Positions 24,353-33,386 of a stretch of 64,000 bases of DNA are shown here, in pieces (position 1 is the stretch's first letter; each line of letters opens with the position of its first letter). The notes beneath the pieces were generated by a model that saw nothing but the letters and a program-made list of their open reading frames with translations, searched no databases and was not told where the DNA came from. Origin of the DNA: Spirosoma validum (lineage in GTDB: Bacteria > Bacteroidota > Bacteroidia > Cytophagales > Spirosomataceae); contig NZ_JACXAA010000001.1 of NCBI RefSeq assembly GCF_014699035.1, positions 310,001 through 374,000 on the forward strand, read 5' to 3'. The translations under genes and the position numbers were made by a program.

Positions 24353-25237
24353 TTAGCCTTCGTAGAATTTCACACCTTTTTCGAGTAGAAATGTTTTGAT
24401 TACATCGACATGAACGCACTGCCCAACATTCAGGAACGGATAGTTGGATACACGACTCTTACGCCCGTTAACCATTACCTCACGATCTTCAATGTCAAAA
24501 CCCATATGTAGATGACGGGTTGAGGACTGCATCCCATAAACCAGCCCTTTAGGATCAAACAGCGGACCGCCACTCTGCCCACGCAAACCGGGGGTGCTCA
24601 TTTCAATACCCGTTATACCACTTTTTTCACTGATCAACCGGGTGATAATGCCATCGGTAGGAAATCTTGGAGAGGTAGTACGTCCCGTGGCTACCCATTC
24701 GATATCATCCTTGGAGGGATTATAGTGGAAGTTGTTGAATTCGGGAAACGGATACCCCAACCGACACAAACTTCGACCCGCTTTTACGAGCGAACTGTCG
24801 CCCAGAAACGTAGCATATGAACGGTATAACAATCGGTTATAGCCTTCAAAATGCAATATGGCTAAATCCTGTGTGGGATGAGACTCAATGGCAATTTTCG
24901 TATACTGATCGACGCAACCGATAAAGCTGTTGCGAACACGAATGATCGTATCGGCACTTAGCTTAAATTTATTCTCCAACTGGCTTAGAAGGTGTGTATA
25001 ATTTTTGTTACGCAGTATATCCCGGTGAGCCCCCTGAAAGCTGCGGTGATGCTGGTGAATGGTATCGGCCTGATCGATTAGTTCGGCAACGTGTTTGCAG
25101 GTGATAGCATATCCTTCCTGGTTGACGAAAAAAAGTGTGGCCGTACCGGGCACGACTGCATCATGGCCATAAAGCCGAACAATCGAATGCATGGGGCGGG
25201 TAAACGTATCAACGCGTTCAATGGCGTCAACAAACAT
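24353..25237 (-). CDS. Trypsin-like serine protease
   Basis: 294 residues with an S1/S46-like double-barrel protease core and no signal peptide or membrane segment. The catalytic triad is readable: His in AITCKHVAEL, Asp in HPTQDLAILHFEG, Ser in LRGQSGGPLFDPKG. No PDZ domain follows, unlike HtrA/Deg proteases. The missing signal suggests action in the cytoplasm. It stands alone on the minus strand, preceded by a long inverted repeat at 25252-25319. Natural substrate unknown. Confidence 0.88.
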   Translation of the reverse strand: MFVDAIERVDTFTRPMHSIVRLYGHDAVVPGTATLFFVNQEGYAITCKHVAELIDQADTIHQHHRSFQGAHRDILRNKNYTHLLSQLENKFKLSADTIIRVRNSFIGCVDQYTKIAIESHPTQDLAILHFEGYNRLLYRSYATFLGDSSLVKAGRSLCRLGYPFPEFNNFHYNPSKDDIEWVATGRTTSPRFPTDGIITRLISEKSGITGIEMSTPGLRGQSGGPLFDPKGLVYGMQSSTRHLHMGFDIEDREVMVNGRKSRVSNYPFLNVGQCVHVDVIKTFLLEKGVKFYEG

Positions 25238-25251
25238 AAAAAAGTGGTAAA

Positions 25252-25319
25252 GGAGTTAGCGAGTCAATCAGTAAGCCATCGTTCTATACAGCTTACCAAT
25301 TGACTCGCTAAGTTACTCC
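25252..25319. repeat. Long imperfect inverted repeat upstream of the serine protease gene
   Basis: Stem: GGAG (25252-25255), TTAGCGAGTCAAT (25256-25268) and GTAAGC (25271-25276) pair with GCTTAC (25291-25296), ATTGACTCGCTAA (25299-25311) and CTCC (25316-25319). It starts 14 bp upstream of the protease ATG. Terminator, leader structure or mobile repeat cannot be told apart. Confidence 0.7.
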
Positions 25320-25327
25320 CTAATCGC

Positions 25328-25435
25328 CTATTTTTTAGGTTTCACCCTTACCTCAGTTGGAACAACAGCACCTGGCACATCATCAACGGAAGCCTGACGG
25401 GGCGCATCCGGCGTATAAGTTATCGTATTCTCCTG
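25328..25435 (-). pseudogene. Possible remnant of a gene 3' end
   Basis: An open frame of 35 codons ending in TAG on the minus strand, with in-frame TAA upstream and no start codon. It reads like the polar tail of a protein (TPDAPRQASVDDVPGAVV.., ending KPKK). It may be the leftover end of a lost gene, or chance. The rest of the 283-bp gap holds only the inverted repeat at 25252-25319. Confidence 0.25.
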
Positions 25436-25520
25436 TTAGCCAGATACAGAACTGTCGCTGGTGGTCTAAGCCAGCAAGTTTTAACCAAGTAGATAAGCTT
25501 GCTTAAACCGCGTTCCTAGT

Positions 25521-26432
25521 CTATCGATTCAGTTTCGTTGAATCACGGATACCAAGCGGACCAGGCGCTGTTGAGTCAGTGGTTTGGCCATGCGCTTCCT
25601 CGACGCTTGCTTTAGTAGCTGCCGACGTATCTTCAACCTCATTCGACTCCACACGGGATGTTGAATCTGTACTAATCCCATCAGTACTATTCTGATTTTC
25701 GCTGCACTTCTGCACTAGTAGCCCCAGAACCAATACCGCAATGGCAATCATAGCCCACCGCAACCAGCGCACGTTTTCGTGCCGACGATCGCCTTCAGGG
25801 CTTTTGGGAATGTTAGGATTGATGACGGTTCCGCTAAAGTTATCGGTTCCCTGCACTTCGGTTTGCTGACCTGCGGGCGTTACAAGATCATCGAATCCAA
25901 GTAAACTACCCACTCCATCTAAACCTGTGGGTAATGTCTTTCTAAATTCAGTCGCCTGTCCCAGCAATAATGTTTTCAGGCTCTCGGCAGTCAGGCCTTT
26001 CTCTTGCTCCTGACGCCCCAGAACGCCTACCAGCACGGAGCCCGCCAGACTCATAATGGTTTGAACCGACTGTGGTTTTGTTCCGCTATATGTACTGATT
26101 AGCTCAGTTGCACGCGTGAGCTTATCCTCAAAGATTTCATTCAGAAAATCTCGCCCAGGTGCGTTACTATCGACTGTATTGGACTTTGCATCAATGGCCT
26201 GACTCACATCAAGCGGTGTGTTTCCGTAGTCACCTTTATCCAGAAAGCTAACAATTGACGATGCTCCTCCTGTAGCCTGCACGCGTCGGGCCAAACCACC
26301 TAATAATGTTGGCAACGTACCATTAATGGCTTTTAACGTATTAGCCGATGATTCATTCAGAGCACTGCTCAGTTGGTCGACAACGGTAGGAGTGAACTGT
26401 TCTTTGAGGTAAGAGATTAAATGAACGGCCAT
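25521..26432 (-). CDS. DUF937 protein with a single membrane anchor
   Basis: 303 residues. The N-terminal ~190 residues form a DUF937 domain (YLKEQFTPTVVDQLSSALNE, GTLPTLLGGLARRVQATGG, LAGSVLVGVLGRQ). A membrane segment at about 225-242 (WAMIAIAVLVLGLLVQKC) is followed by a Ser/Thr/Glu-rich disordered tail of about 60 residues. DUF937 proteins are common in Bacteroidota, sometimes joined to OmpA-like domains; here there is none. Function is not known. It is on the same strand as the LysM/BON gene, separated from it by a 20-bp perfect hairpin. Confidence 0.85.
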   Translation of the reverse strand: MAVHLISYLKEQFTPTVVDQLSSALNESSANTLKAINGTLPTLLGGLARRVQATGGASSIVSFLDKGDYGNTPLDVSQAIDAKSNTVDSNAPGRDFLNEIFEDKLTRATELISTYSGTKPQSVQTIMSLAGSVLVGVLGRQEQEKGLTAESLKTLLLGQATEFRKTLPTGLDGVGSLLGFDDLVTPAGQQTEVQGTDNFSGTVINPNIPKSPEGDRRHENVRWLRWAMIAIAVLVLGLLVQKCSENQNSTDGISTDSTSRVESNEVEDTSAATKASVEEAHGQTTDSTAPGPLGIRDSTKLNR

Positions 26433-26499
26433 AAGTTTTTCATTGAGTTGCGCTCAATAAACCGGCCATCTGTCTGATTGTTTCGTAAACGGAGAAGCT

Positions 26500-26559
26500 A
26501 TAAAAGGCGCAGGGTGTAAATTAGGCTTATCAAGCCAACTTACACCCTGCGCCTTTTAT
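26500..26559. terminator. Perfect 20-bp inverted repeat with an inner stem
   Basis: Outer arms 26500-26519 and 26540-26559 are exactly complementary; an inner GGCTT/AAGCC pair closes the loop. It lies 17 bp after the LysM/BON stop and 67 bp before the DUF937 ATG, in the same direction. Likely terminator or attenuator, though unusually long and perfect. Confidence 0.75.
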
Positions 26560-26576
26560 GTCTCTACAACGTGTTC

Positions 26577-27047
26577 TTACAGTTGTGGAATCCGCAACAC
26601 CTGATCCGGATAAATTTTGTCTGGATCGCTCAACATAGGCTTATTAGCCTCGAAAATAACGCCGTATTTCATGGGATCACCATAAACTTCCTTCGCTATT
26701 TTCGATAGTGAATCACCTGATTTCACTGTATAGAATTTGCCTTCTGCTGCGGGTTCATCAACAGACAGTTGATTGTCCACTGCTGACACGCCTTCTACGT
26801 TACCTACTGCTAATGCTATTTTTTCCGAATCTTCCTGCGACTTTACGGAGCCCGTTAACGTAACGGTATCGCCTTTGGTCTTAACCGTCAGGCTATTGTA
26901 AGCAAGGCCCAGTTTCTTAACATGGTCAAGCAGTGCCTGTGCCCGTACTGGTTCAACCTTCTCGGCTTCTGCTGGCGCAGCTGCAGCTGGGGCATCATTG
27001 TGAAAGATCTTTTCGCCTACTCCTTTGAAAAATGATAACAGACCCAT
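26577..27047 (-). CDS. BON and LysM domain protein
   Basis: 156 residues from the ATG at 27047 (MGLLSFFKGVGEKIFHNDAP). A BON domain (about 40-100, with NSLTVKTKGDTVTLTGSVKS and AVDNQLSV) is followed by a C-terminal LysM domain (about 105-155, YTVKSGDSLSKIAKEVYGD, ending QVLRIPQL). This is the architecture of YgaU/Kbp, a K+-binding cytoplasmic protein of E. coli. No signal peptide is seen, consistent with that. Role by analogy: small-ion sensing or stress, not shown here. Confidence 0.93.
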   Translation of the reverse strand: MGLLSFFKGVGEKIFHNDAPAAAAPAEAEKVEPVRAQALLDHVKKLGLAYNSLTVKTKGDTVTLTGSVKSQEDSEKIALAVGNVEGVSAVDNQLSVDEPAAEGKFYTVKSGDSLSKIAKEVYGDPMKYGVIFEANKPMLSDPDKIYPDQVLRIPQL

Positions 27048-27267
27048 TGGTTTAGTATGGTTTGAATGGAACATGTAATAAACGGCCGGCCACTACGCCA
27101 ATCGATTTTTAAAACAACATCTTCTCCAAGCGATTGTTTTCATATAATCAATTACGCCTTAGTAAGTTTTACGTAACAAGGGTCAATTGGTCACATAAAA
27201 AGGGATACTTTTACGTTCTTTTTTTCAAGTTTATCCATTTTTTTTACAATCAACCTATATAACTCGA

Positions 27268-28632
27268 ATGCAGGTTTACACAAGATTGCGGTGGGGGGTG
27301 ATCGTAACCACATTGGTTAGCCTCATTGCCTGCACTACTAACGACATTGATCCCAACGGAGGGAATGGTGAAACACCCAGTAAGGGAAACGCCGATTTTA
27401 CCAAATACGTAGCGGTGGGGAACTCACTGACCGCTGGCTTTGCCGACGGGGGCCTTTACCGCGATAGCCAACTAAACGCTTATCCAAACATTCTGGCCGG
27501 TCAATTCAAAACGGTAGGTGGTGGCGACTTTATTCAACCGTTGTTTGCGGAAGCTCAGGCTGCTGGATCGGGCTATATGAAACTGGTTCAGGTACCGGAT
27601 ACTACAAATCCAATCTCACTGATCTCGGCGATTAAGCAGGTAGCACCGGGCGCCGTTCGAGTAACAAATACGAATGGCTCAGCTCTGTTCACTAAGTTTA
27701 CGGGCGCCAATCAGAACTTAGGCGTTCCCGGCATCAAAATGGGTGACATCTTACTGCAAGGATATGGCTCTACGCAAGGTAACCCTTATTTTGAACGACT
27801 TTTGGGCGATGCCGATCAGGCGACAACGTATTTTCAGTACGTTAGCAATAATCTTACGGGGGCTACTTTTTTCTCTTGCTGGTTAGGTAACAACGATGTA
27901 CTGTCCTATGCCACCTCGGGTGGTGTTTCTGCCCTCACGCCATCAGCCTTATTTACAACCAATTATACGGCTATGATGAACAAGCTGACGGAAGGTGGTC
28001 GTAAGGGGGTAGTTATTGGTATCCCAAATATTACGATAGCGCCTTATTTTCGGCTTATCACACTTTCCGTCATTAATCGCCTATTTAAAGTATTAGCGCC
28101 CGGAACCCCTGATCTTCCGGCATTGGCGATTCAGGCGTCCGATGCGCCCCAGGGCGTCCGTGCTTCTACGGCTAACGACCTGTTTCTGTTATCGCTTGCC
28201 AACCAGACTGAATTGACCAAGTTTGGGCGTACAGATGTAGGCACAAAAGTTGGCCGTTATGGGTTAGATGCTACCAATCCCTTACCGACAACATTTGTAT
28301 TGGATGCCGGAGAAATAGCGACCATGAATGCGCGCATTGCCGAGTTTAACGGAGTCATGAAAACGCAGGCAGATGCCAAAGGAGTAGCTTATGTTGATCC
28401 GAACACGGTATTAACTCAACTTGCTTCTGCAACAGGACTTCAGCAAAACGGCATTAAGTATACAGCTGCATTTATTCAGGGAGGAGCATTTAGCCTGGAT
28501 GGCATTCACCTTACTCCGGCTGGTTATGCGCTTATAGCCAACGAAATCATTAAAGGTATTAATGCTAAGTATGCCTCGACCGTACCGCAGGTTAATCCCG
28601 CCAACTATCATCGTGTTCTCCTGCAACAATAA
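27268..28632 (+). CDS. SGNH/GDSL hydrolase, lipoprotein
   Basis: 454 residues. The lipoprotein signal ends at Cys22 (VSLIACTTNDID). SGNH block I is VAVGNSLTAGFADGGL (Ser nucleophile in GNS), the Asn block is WLGNNDVL, and the Asp/His block V is SLDGIHLTPAGYALIANE. The long insert between blocks is typical of Bacteroidota outer-membrane-associated SGNH proteins. It probably hydrolyses acyl or acetyl esters on a surface lipid or glycan. It is followed after 10 bp by an outer-membrane beta-barrel gene, so the two likely form an operon and act together at the outer membrane. Confidence 0.92.
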   Translation: MQVYTRLRWGVIVTTLVSLIACTTNDIDPNGGNGETPSKGNADFTKYVAVGNSLTAGFADGGLYRDSQLNAYPNILAGQFKTVGGGDFIQPLFAEAQAAGSGYMKLVQVPDTTNPISLISAIKQVAPGAVRVTNTNGSALFTKFTGANQNLGVPGIKMGDILLQGYGSTQGNPYFERLLGDADQATTYFQYVSNNLTGATFFSCWLGNNDVLSYATSGGVSALTPSALFTTNYTAMMNKLTEGGRKGVVIGIPNITIAPYFRLITLSVINRLFKVLAPGTPDLPALAIQASDAPQGVRASTANDLFLLSLANQTELTKFGRTDVGTKVGRYGLDATNPLPTTFVLDAGEIATMNARIAEFNGVMKTQADAKGVAYVDPNTVLTQLASATGLQQNGIKYTAAFIQGGAFSLDGIHLTPAGYALIANEIIKGINAKYASTVPQVNPANYHRVLLQQ

Positions 28633-28642
28633 GACAGTACGT

Positions 28643-29443
28643 ATGAAACTTTATCAATTGTGGTTATCTATAGTATTTCTGGGAAGCCTGTCGTCTGCAT
28701 TAGCTCAGAACACTCAGCCATCTTCGCTTGAGTTTGGCATTAAGGGTGGAGGTACGTTGACACACGGCTTCACGAACATCCCAGCTCAAACCGTCGATGG
28801 CGTTCAGATACCGGCCGTCGAAAATAAAAGCAACGGCATTGGCATCGGTTATACGGGCGGATTGTGGGGACGTATGAATTTCCCTCACTTTTTTATTCAG
28901 GCCGAGGTAACGTATAATCGGTATGTATTAAAGCAAAAAACCGACGTAACGGTAGACATAAACGCCAATCCAGCTCTAGCGAACGCACTACCTGTTAGCG
29001 TACAACCCGGCTTGCTGAATGCCAGTTTGAACGCGGTCTCTGAATCGGTATTGGAATCTGTTGATGTACCTATTCTCGTAGGAAAACGGTGGATGGATGG
29101 CCGATTACGGGGCTACATTGGCCCAAACTTCATTTTTGTGCAGAAAGCGGAAGTCACCCGAACAACGAGCGGTCAGATTAATGCCAATACAAACGTAGGA
29201 TTTCCACAAACGACGATCCCGCCAACGACGGGTACAACGGACCTGCGGAATAAATACGTAGCGCAATACCTTGAAGTAAAGGATTTTACGTATGCAGTAG
29301 AATTGGGGGCTGGCTACAGCTTGTTGAATGGTCTAGATATTGATGTGCGGTATGCAGTACCAGTTGGAGGCATTTACAAGGATACTAAAATAACAGGCTT
29401 TCTGGGTATTGCGACTGTTTCGCTCGCTTTCAAAGTATTTTAA
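28643..29443 (+). CDS. Outer-membrane beta-barrel protein (PorT-like)
   Basis: 266 residues from the ATG at 28643, with a signal peptide (about 1-22, MKLYQLWLSIVFLGSLSSAL). Alternating hydrophobic strands follow (GFGIKGGGTLTHGF-like starts, WGRMNFPHFFIQAEVTYNRY, GLDIDVRYAVPVGGIY, and a final strand FLGIATVSLAFKVF ending in Phe). The Phe end and the length fit the porin/PorT-like barrel group. It follows the SGNH lipoprotein gene by 10 bp. No specific function can be assigned. Confidence 0.88.
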   Translation: MKLYQLWLSIVFLGSLSSALAQNTQPSSLEFGIKGGGTLTHGFTNIPAQTVDGVQIPAVENKSNGIGIGYTGGLWGRMNFPHFFIQAEVTYNRYVLKQKTDVTVDINANPALANALPVSVQPGLLNASLNAVSESVLESVDVPILVGKRWMDGRLRGYIGPNFIFVQKAEVTRTTSGQINANTNVGFPQTTIPPTTGTTDLRNKYVAQYLEVKDFTYAVELGAGYSLLNGLDIDVRYAVPVGGIYKDTKITGFLGIATVSLAFKVF

Positions 29444-29445
29444 AA

Positions 29446-29479
29446 CAGCATAGGGGATCTATTATAATCCCCTATGCTG
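29446..29479. terminator. Hairpin between convergent genes
   Basis: A perfect 13-bp stem, CAGCATAGGGGAT (29446-29458) with its complement at 29467-29479 and an 8-nt loop. It lies between the beta-barrel stop (plus) and the HxlR stop (minus). There is no long T run. Confidence 0.8.
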
Positions 29480-29502
29480 CTAATAACTGTTCAGGAAGAC
29501 TA

Positions 29503-29838
29503 TTATTTCAAAAATACCTCGCCTACTGTAGTGAGTTTCAGTAGGATTGGTAGTACTTGTCGTCCTTTTGATGTTAAGGCATATTCCACGCGAGGTGGTA
29601 CTTCATTGTATATTTTCTTTTCAATAACTCCCAGATTCATTAAGGACTTAAGTTCCTGAATTAAAACCTTTTCGCTCACCTGAGGAATCATTCGGCGTAG
29701 TTCACCGTATCTACGTACTTCTGTTCCTATTTGATAAATTATATGTAGTCGCCATTTCCCACGAATAATTTCTAACGTTTTATCAAGAATGGAGTGCTTG
29801 GTGCCGATAGATTTCTGAGTACTAATTTTTGCATCCAT
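29503..29838 (-). CDS. HxlR-family winged-helix regulator
   Basis: 111 residues from the ATG at 29838 (MDAKISTQKSIGTKHSILDK). The domain is complete: IIRGKWRLHIIYQIG, RRYGELRRMIPQVSEKVLIQ (recognition helix), and the wing with PPRVEYALTSKGRQVLPIL. The conserved Cys near the N terminus, used by YodB/HypR/QorR as a thiol switch, is absent; the protein has no Cys from this start. It therefore probably senses something other than thiol stress. A near-perfect palindrome 12 bp upstream of the ATG suggests self-regulation. No divergent target gene is close. Confidence 0.9.
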   Translation of the reverse strand: MDAKISTQKSIGTKHSILDKTLEIIRGKWRLHIIYQIGTEVRRYGELRRMIPQVSEKVLIQELKSLMNLGVIEKKIYNEVPPRVEYALTSKGRQVLPILLKLTTVGEVFLK

Positions 29839-29849
29839 GAGAAAATTTT

Positions 29850-29871
29850 TTACTAACCTCTTGGTAAGTAA
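29850..29871. promoter_or_regulatory. Probable HxlR operator
   Basis: TTACTAACC-TCTT-GGTAAGTAA: two 9-bp half-sites with one mismatch, 12 bp from the HxlR start. TTAC/GTAA half-sites are typical of HxlR/YodB-type operators, and the position suggests autorepression. Confidence 0.6.
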
Positions 29872-30192
29872 GTCGTTGATTAAAAAGGACTTGAACCAAT
29901 ATGAGCAAATATATATATTTATATTCAATCTAAAACAAGAGTAATTTAGCGCTAGATCGACCTGTAAAAATTTATGTATGTAACCATCTGCTAGTCAACA
30001 AAAAAATGTGAATGGCCTCACTTTGTTTACTATAAATTATAAAACAAGTTATAGATACAGTCTTTAGTTTACATACATTATAGATTTATTTTAGCGTATA
30101 ATTTGTAAATATTAGTGAGATTGACTGTTATAACTATCTGATTCCTACAGTTGATTCGGTAGAGAAAAAATGCTGCTGATGGCAATTTCGAT
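29872..30192. other. AT-rich intergenic region without a gene
   Basis: About 320 bp with no convincing open frame on either strand. It is AT-rich, with many short A/T runs, and likely carries the HxlR and miaA promoters. No longer repeat was seen. Confidence 0.6.
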
Positions 30193-30200
30193 TATTTTTG
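30193..30200 (+). promoter_or_regulatory. -7 box of the miaA promoter
   Basis: TATTTTTG fits TAnnTTTG, 31 bp before the TTG start of miaA, giving a leader of about 24 nt. Confidence 0.55.
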
Positions 30201-30230
30201 TAGGCTAATGTGACTTACTCCGTTCATTAA

Positions 30231-31127
30231 TTGAAAACATTGCTTGTTGTGGCTGGACCAACCGCTGTTGGCAAGACAGCCCTATGTGTTCAACTAGCCA
30301 AAGAACTGCAAACGGATGTGGTTTCTGCTGATTCCCGACAACTTTACCGTGAACTAGATATTGGCACTGCTAAGCCTTCGCTTGCCGAAATGAATGGCAT
30401 CCGTCATTATTTTATTGATTCTCATTCGATTACAGACCCCGTAAATGCCGGACGGTATGAACGCGAATGCCTTACCCTACTAGATAATCTCTTTCAGGAT
30501 AAAGACGTAGTGATTCTGTCGGGTGGAACGGGGCTCTATATTAACGCCGTTTGCTTCGGCCTCGACGACATTCCCCCTGTTGAGCCCACTCTCCGCGAAC
30601 TGTTGTTTTCTCGTCTGCAACAGGAAGGTCTGGAATCACTACAGAATGAATTGCGCCAGTTAGACCCCCAGTATGCGCAGACGGCCGATTTACAGAATCC
30701 AGTTCGGGTGACGAGGGCTTTGGAGGTATGTCTGACAACGGGGCTTCCTTATTCATCGTTTCGACGTCAGCAAACAGCCGAACGACCATTCCAGTCTGTA
30801 CTGATAGCGCTCGAACGGCCGCGTGACGAACTGTATGCCCGAATTGATGCCCGTATGGATGCCATGCTTGCAGAAGGACTAATTGAAGAAGTTCGCTCTC
30901 TCCAACCCTACCGACACGTAGCAGCTCTGCAGACAGTTGGCTACCAGGAAGTTTTTCCGTATCTGGACGGTACGTACGATTATGCCGAAATGGTCCGCTT
31001 ACTCAAACGAAACTCCCGACGCTACGCCAAGCGCCAACTAACCTGGTTCCGAAACCAGGGTAATTATCACTGGTTCGGACCGGAAGAGAAGGAAAAGATA
31101 CTCAGCTACGTGACAGATCGTCTGTAA
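30231..31127 (+). CDS. miaA: tRNA dimethylallyltransferase
   Basis: 298 residues. It adds a dimethylallyl group to N6 of A37 in tRNAs that read UNN codons. The P-loop is GPTAVGKTAL at residues 9-18. DSRQLYRELDIGTAKPS holds the DSRQ motif, and LSGGTGLYINAVCFGLDDIP and LKRNSRRYAKRQLTWFR follow. The start is TTG, with TAA immediately before it in frame, so no longer frame exists. The first residues (KTLLVVAGPTAVGKT) match the usual MiaA beginning. Slightly short at the C terminus but within the family range. Confidence 0.96.
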   Translation: MKTLLVVAGPTAVGKTALCVQLAKELQTDVVSADSRQLYRELDIGTAKPSLAEMNGIRHYFIDSHSITDPVNAGRYERECLTLLDNLFQDKDVVILSGGTGLYINAVCFGLDDIPPVEPTLRELLFSRLQQEGLESLQNELRQLDPQYAQTADLQNPVRVTRALEVCLTTGLPYSSFRRQQTAERPFQSVLIALERPRDELYARIDARMDAMLAEGLIEEVRSLQPYRHVAALQTVGYQEVFPYLDGTYDYAEMVRLLKRNSRRYAKRQLTWFRNQGNYHWFGPEEKEKILSYVTDRL

Positions 31128-31139
31128 GTACGTATCAGC

Positions 31140-31433
31140 TTACTGGGCGCGATAAGCCAGCATGCCGCCAATCACATTTCGAACATTATTAAACCCGCTT
31201 TCTTCCAGAAGTTGTTGTGCCCGCGCGCTACGTGCTCCTGAACGGCAGTGTACAATAACTTCTTCGTCCTGCAATCCATCGAGTTCATCTAGCCGATATT
31301 GTAATTCGCCAAGCGGAATAAGCGTAGCGCCAATATTGTCTGCCTCGTATTCGTTCGGCTCACGAACGTCAATCAGATTTATCTTTTCGCCTTTGTCAAG
31401 TCGTTCTTTTAACTCCTGCACGGTAATGTCCAT
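31140..31433 (-). CDS. Rhodanese-domain protein
   Basis: 97 residues from the ATG at 31433, a single rhodanese domain. It has INLIDVREPNEYEADNIGAT and active-site Cys63 in VIVHCRSGARSARA. Single-domain rhodaneses carry persulfide sulfur or act in sulfur detoxification. The active-site loop is intact, so it should be catalytically competent. It is convergent with miaA (12-bp gap). There are no sulfur genes next to it, so the pathway is open. Confidence 0.93.
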   Translation of the reverse strand: MDITVQELKERLDKGEKINLIDVREPNEYEADNIGATLIPLGELQYRLDELDGLQDEEVIVHCRSGARSARAQQLLEESGFNNVRNVIGGMLAYRAQ

Positions 31434-31500
31434 AATCAGTCGGTAGTTGATAAGGGTTAGTCGATAGCATTTCAAAATGCCTGATCAATAATCCCTGTCA

Positions 31501-33363
31501 TTAATGTTGAATTATAATCTTTTGTACGTTGGTGCGCTGGTCAGCCCAAAGTCGTATTAAATAAAGGCCATCAGGCAAATAACTCAGATCTAACGTTTGT
31601 TGACCACGTACTGGTTCAACTGTATGTATTATCTGTCCGCCAGTGCTTATAACATCCAATTTTGTCAAACGCTGTTCATCCCAACGGATCAGTCCGGCGG
31701 TTGGGTTTGGATAGACCTGCAAAGCTGCCAGCGGTTCGGGGTCAGGCGTGGCCGTCACAACTGTATCAGGTTGTCCACCCATGATAGGACGTAGCATAAA
31801 AGCTCCCTGAACGTTCAACGACGACGATGAACCGTTCTGCTCCCAATTTGTACCACCATTGTAAAAAATCTGCGTCCCGAACGGGCTGTTCTTATCAAAA
31901 CCCAATCGCAGGTAAGTCGTATCGCTACTACTGACCTGCTGATAACCAACGTAAAAAGTATCTCTTACTGAAACGTTTTTAGTAAACGCAAAGTCAACAA
32001 AACCATTACGATAAGTCGGGTACTGGGTTGTAAATGATTGCCGATAGATGATAGTCCCAGGCCGCCCGCCATTGTTGCTATACACATTGATAACGAATGA
32101 CTGTCCTGTCTGATTGGTCGTAAAGGGAACGATGCAGGCTTTAACACCCACCATAGCATCGGGCTTGTTCAATACAAACCGCACCGCAATCTGCTCGCGT
32201 TGCCGGATCTGTTGGGCGTATTCCCACGTACCATCGTCATACGCATAATAATTGTCGAGGGCTGCTACAGCCGAAATCGTATCGTTTCGGCGAAGATTAA
32301 CACCAGGAATCGATGGGTTCTGATCGTCAGTTGTCAACAGATCAAATTTATACCGTAGCATCGCTCGGGTGGCAGAGCCAAATCCCGTAACTGGTCTCGG
32401 TTTCGCTGATTTACGCTGCGAGCTAAGAGCCGGAATCAGTACTGAACTTGTTTGTGGATCATCCTGGACTAGGCGTCCTGATGTTTCGTCCCGCACTGTA
32501 AAACGGAAGGTAGTAAAGTTAAAGTTATTGAACAGGTTGTAACTATCTGTCATAACTGAATCAGCCGTTTCTGCGGCAGGATTGACGACGTACTGCGTTA
32601 AGGGCATGGCTGTGTAGCGCTTCAGCAACGGACTGAGCGCCTGCCGCATTGCTACGTCCTTTACAAACCGATCGTTTACAGAGCGTCCACGATTCATGTA
32701 AATATAATCGACATTCCAGGTATCGAATGGCCCCGATGCTCGCCCGAATGAACGGAACCGAAAGGCAAATCCAGCATGGAAATAAGCCGCCTGACGTACC
32801 GGCACAAAAACCTGAAAGAAGTTATTATTGATGATCCCACCCGCAATTGCCCAAACTGTTTTCCAGCTACCTGTACGGTCCAAAAACTGGAGCGTAAGCG
32901 AATCAGCCGCCTGACGACTCAGTGAATCACCCGGATCCGGCGCTTCGCCCAATCCTTTTGCCTGCCAATAGAAACTGATATACACCGAATCGGCCACCGA
33001 CAGCCCATTCAGGTTAATAGGCAATGAAGCCAGCGTATCCGTATATCCCTGAGCCAATGGACTGTTTTGTATGTAAGGTCGCCCATTAGCCATCAAGCCA
33101 TCAAACGACGCTACATTAACGGTTGGCTGATTAATAGCCATCGTATTGTTGATGTATACGCCACTACCGGACTGCCAACGATTAGCATCAGGTCGGTCAA
33201 TACCGGGTCGGCCAGACGCCGTCGAGAAATCCTCGAAAAATGGCAGTGTCGTTTGAGCCGAAACTACTGAACTAGTCAGAGTAGCCCACACCAACAGAAA
33301 GCCGACAAGAAATCGTCGGGTAAAAGCGGCTATAACTGATTGATTACGTAAAGCGATTTCCAT
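31501..33363 (-). CDS. Large secreted protein with a type IX secretion signal
   Basis: 620 residues. A signal peptide (about residues 15-37, ending VVSAQ) opens the protein, and a T9SS type A sorting domain closes it (about 545-620: LQVYPNPTAGLIRW, DLSYLPDGLYLIRLWAD, final KIIIQH). The body is beta-rich without recognised catalytic motifs; LPFFEDFS near the start is common in such cargo. It is probably exported through the outer membrane and held on the surface or released. Function unknown. Confidence 0.9.
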   Translation of the reverse strand: MEIALRNQSVIAAFTRRFLVGFLLVWATLTSSVVSAQTTLPFFEDFSTASGRPGIDRPDANRWQSGSGVYINNTMAINQPTVNVASFDGLMANGRPYIQNSPLAQGYTDTLASLPINLNGLSVADSVYISFYWQAKGLGEAPDPGDSLSRQAADSLTLQFLDRTGSWKTVWAIAGGIINNNFFQVFVPVRQAAYFHAGFAFRFRSFGRASGPFDTWNVDYIYMNRGRSVNDRFVKDVAMRQALSPLLKRYTAMPLTQYVVNPAAETADSVMTDSYNLFNNFNFTTFRFTVRDETSGRLVQDDPQTSSVLIPALSSQRKSAKPRPVTGFGSATRAMLRYKFDLLTTDDQNPSIPGVNLRRNDTISAVAALDNYYAYDDGTWEYAQQIRQREQIAVRFVLNKPDAMVGVKACIVPFTTNQTGQSFVINVYSNNGGRPGTIIYRQSFTTQYPTYRNGFVDFAFTKNVSVRDTFYVGYQQVSSSDTTYLRLGFDKNSPFGTQIFYNGGTNWEQNGSSSSLNVQGAFMLRPIMGGQPDTVVTATPDPEPLAALQVYPNPTAGLIRWDEQRLTKLDVISTGGQIIHTVEPVRGQQTLDLSYLPDGLYLIRLWADQRTNVQKIIIQH

Positions 33364-33386
33364 TTGGTATCGTGCCGAAAACGATG

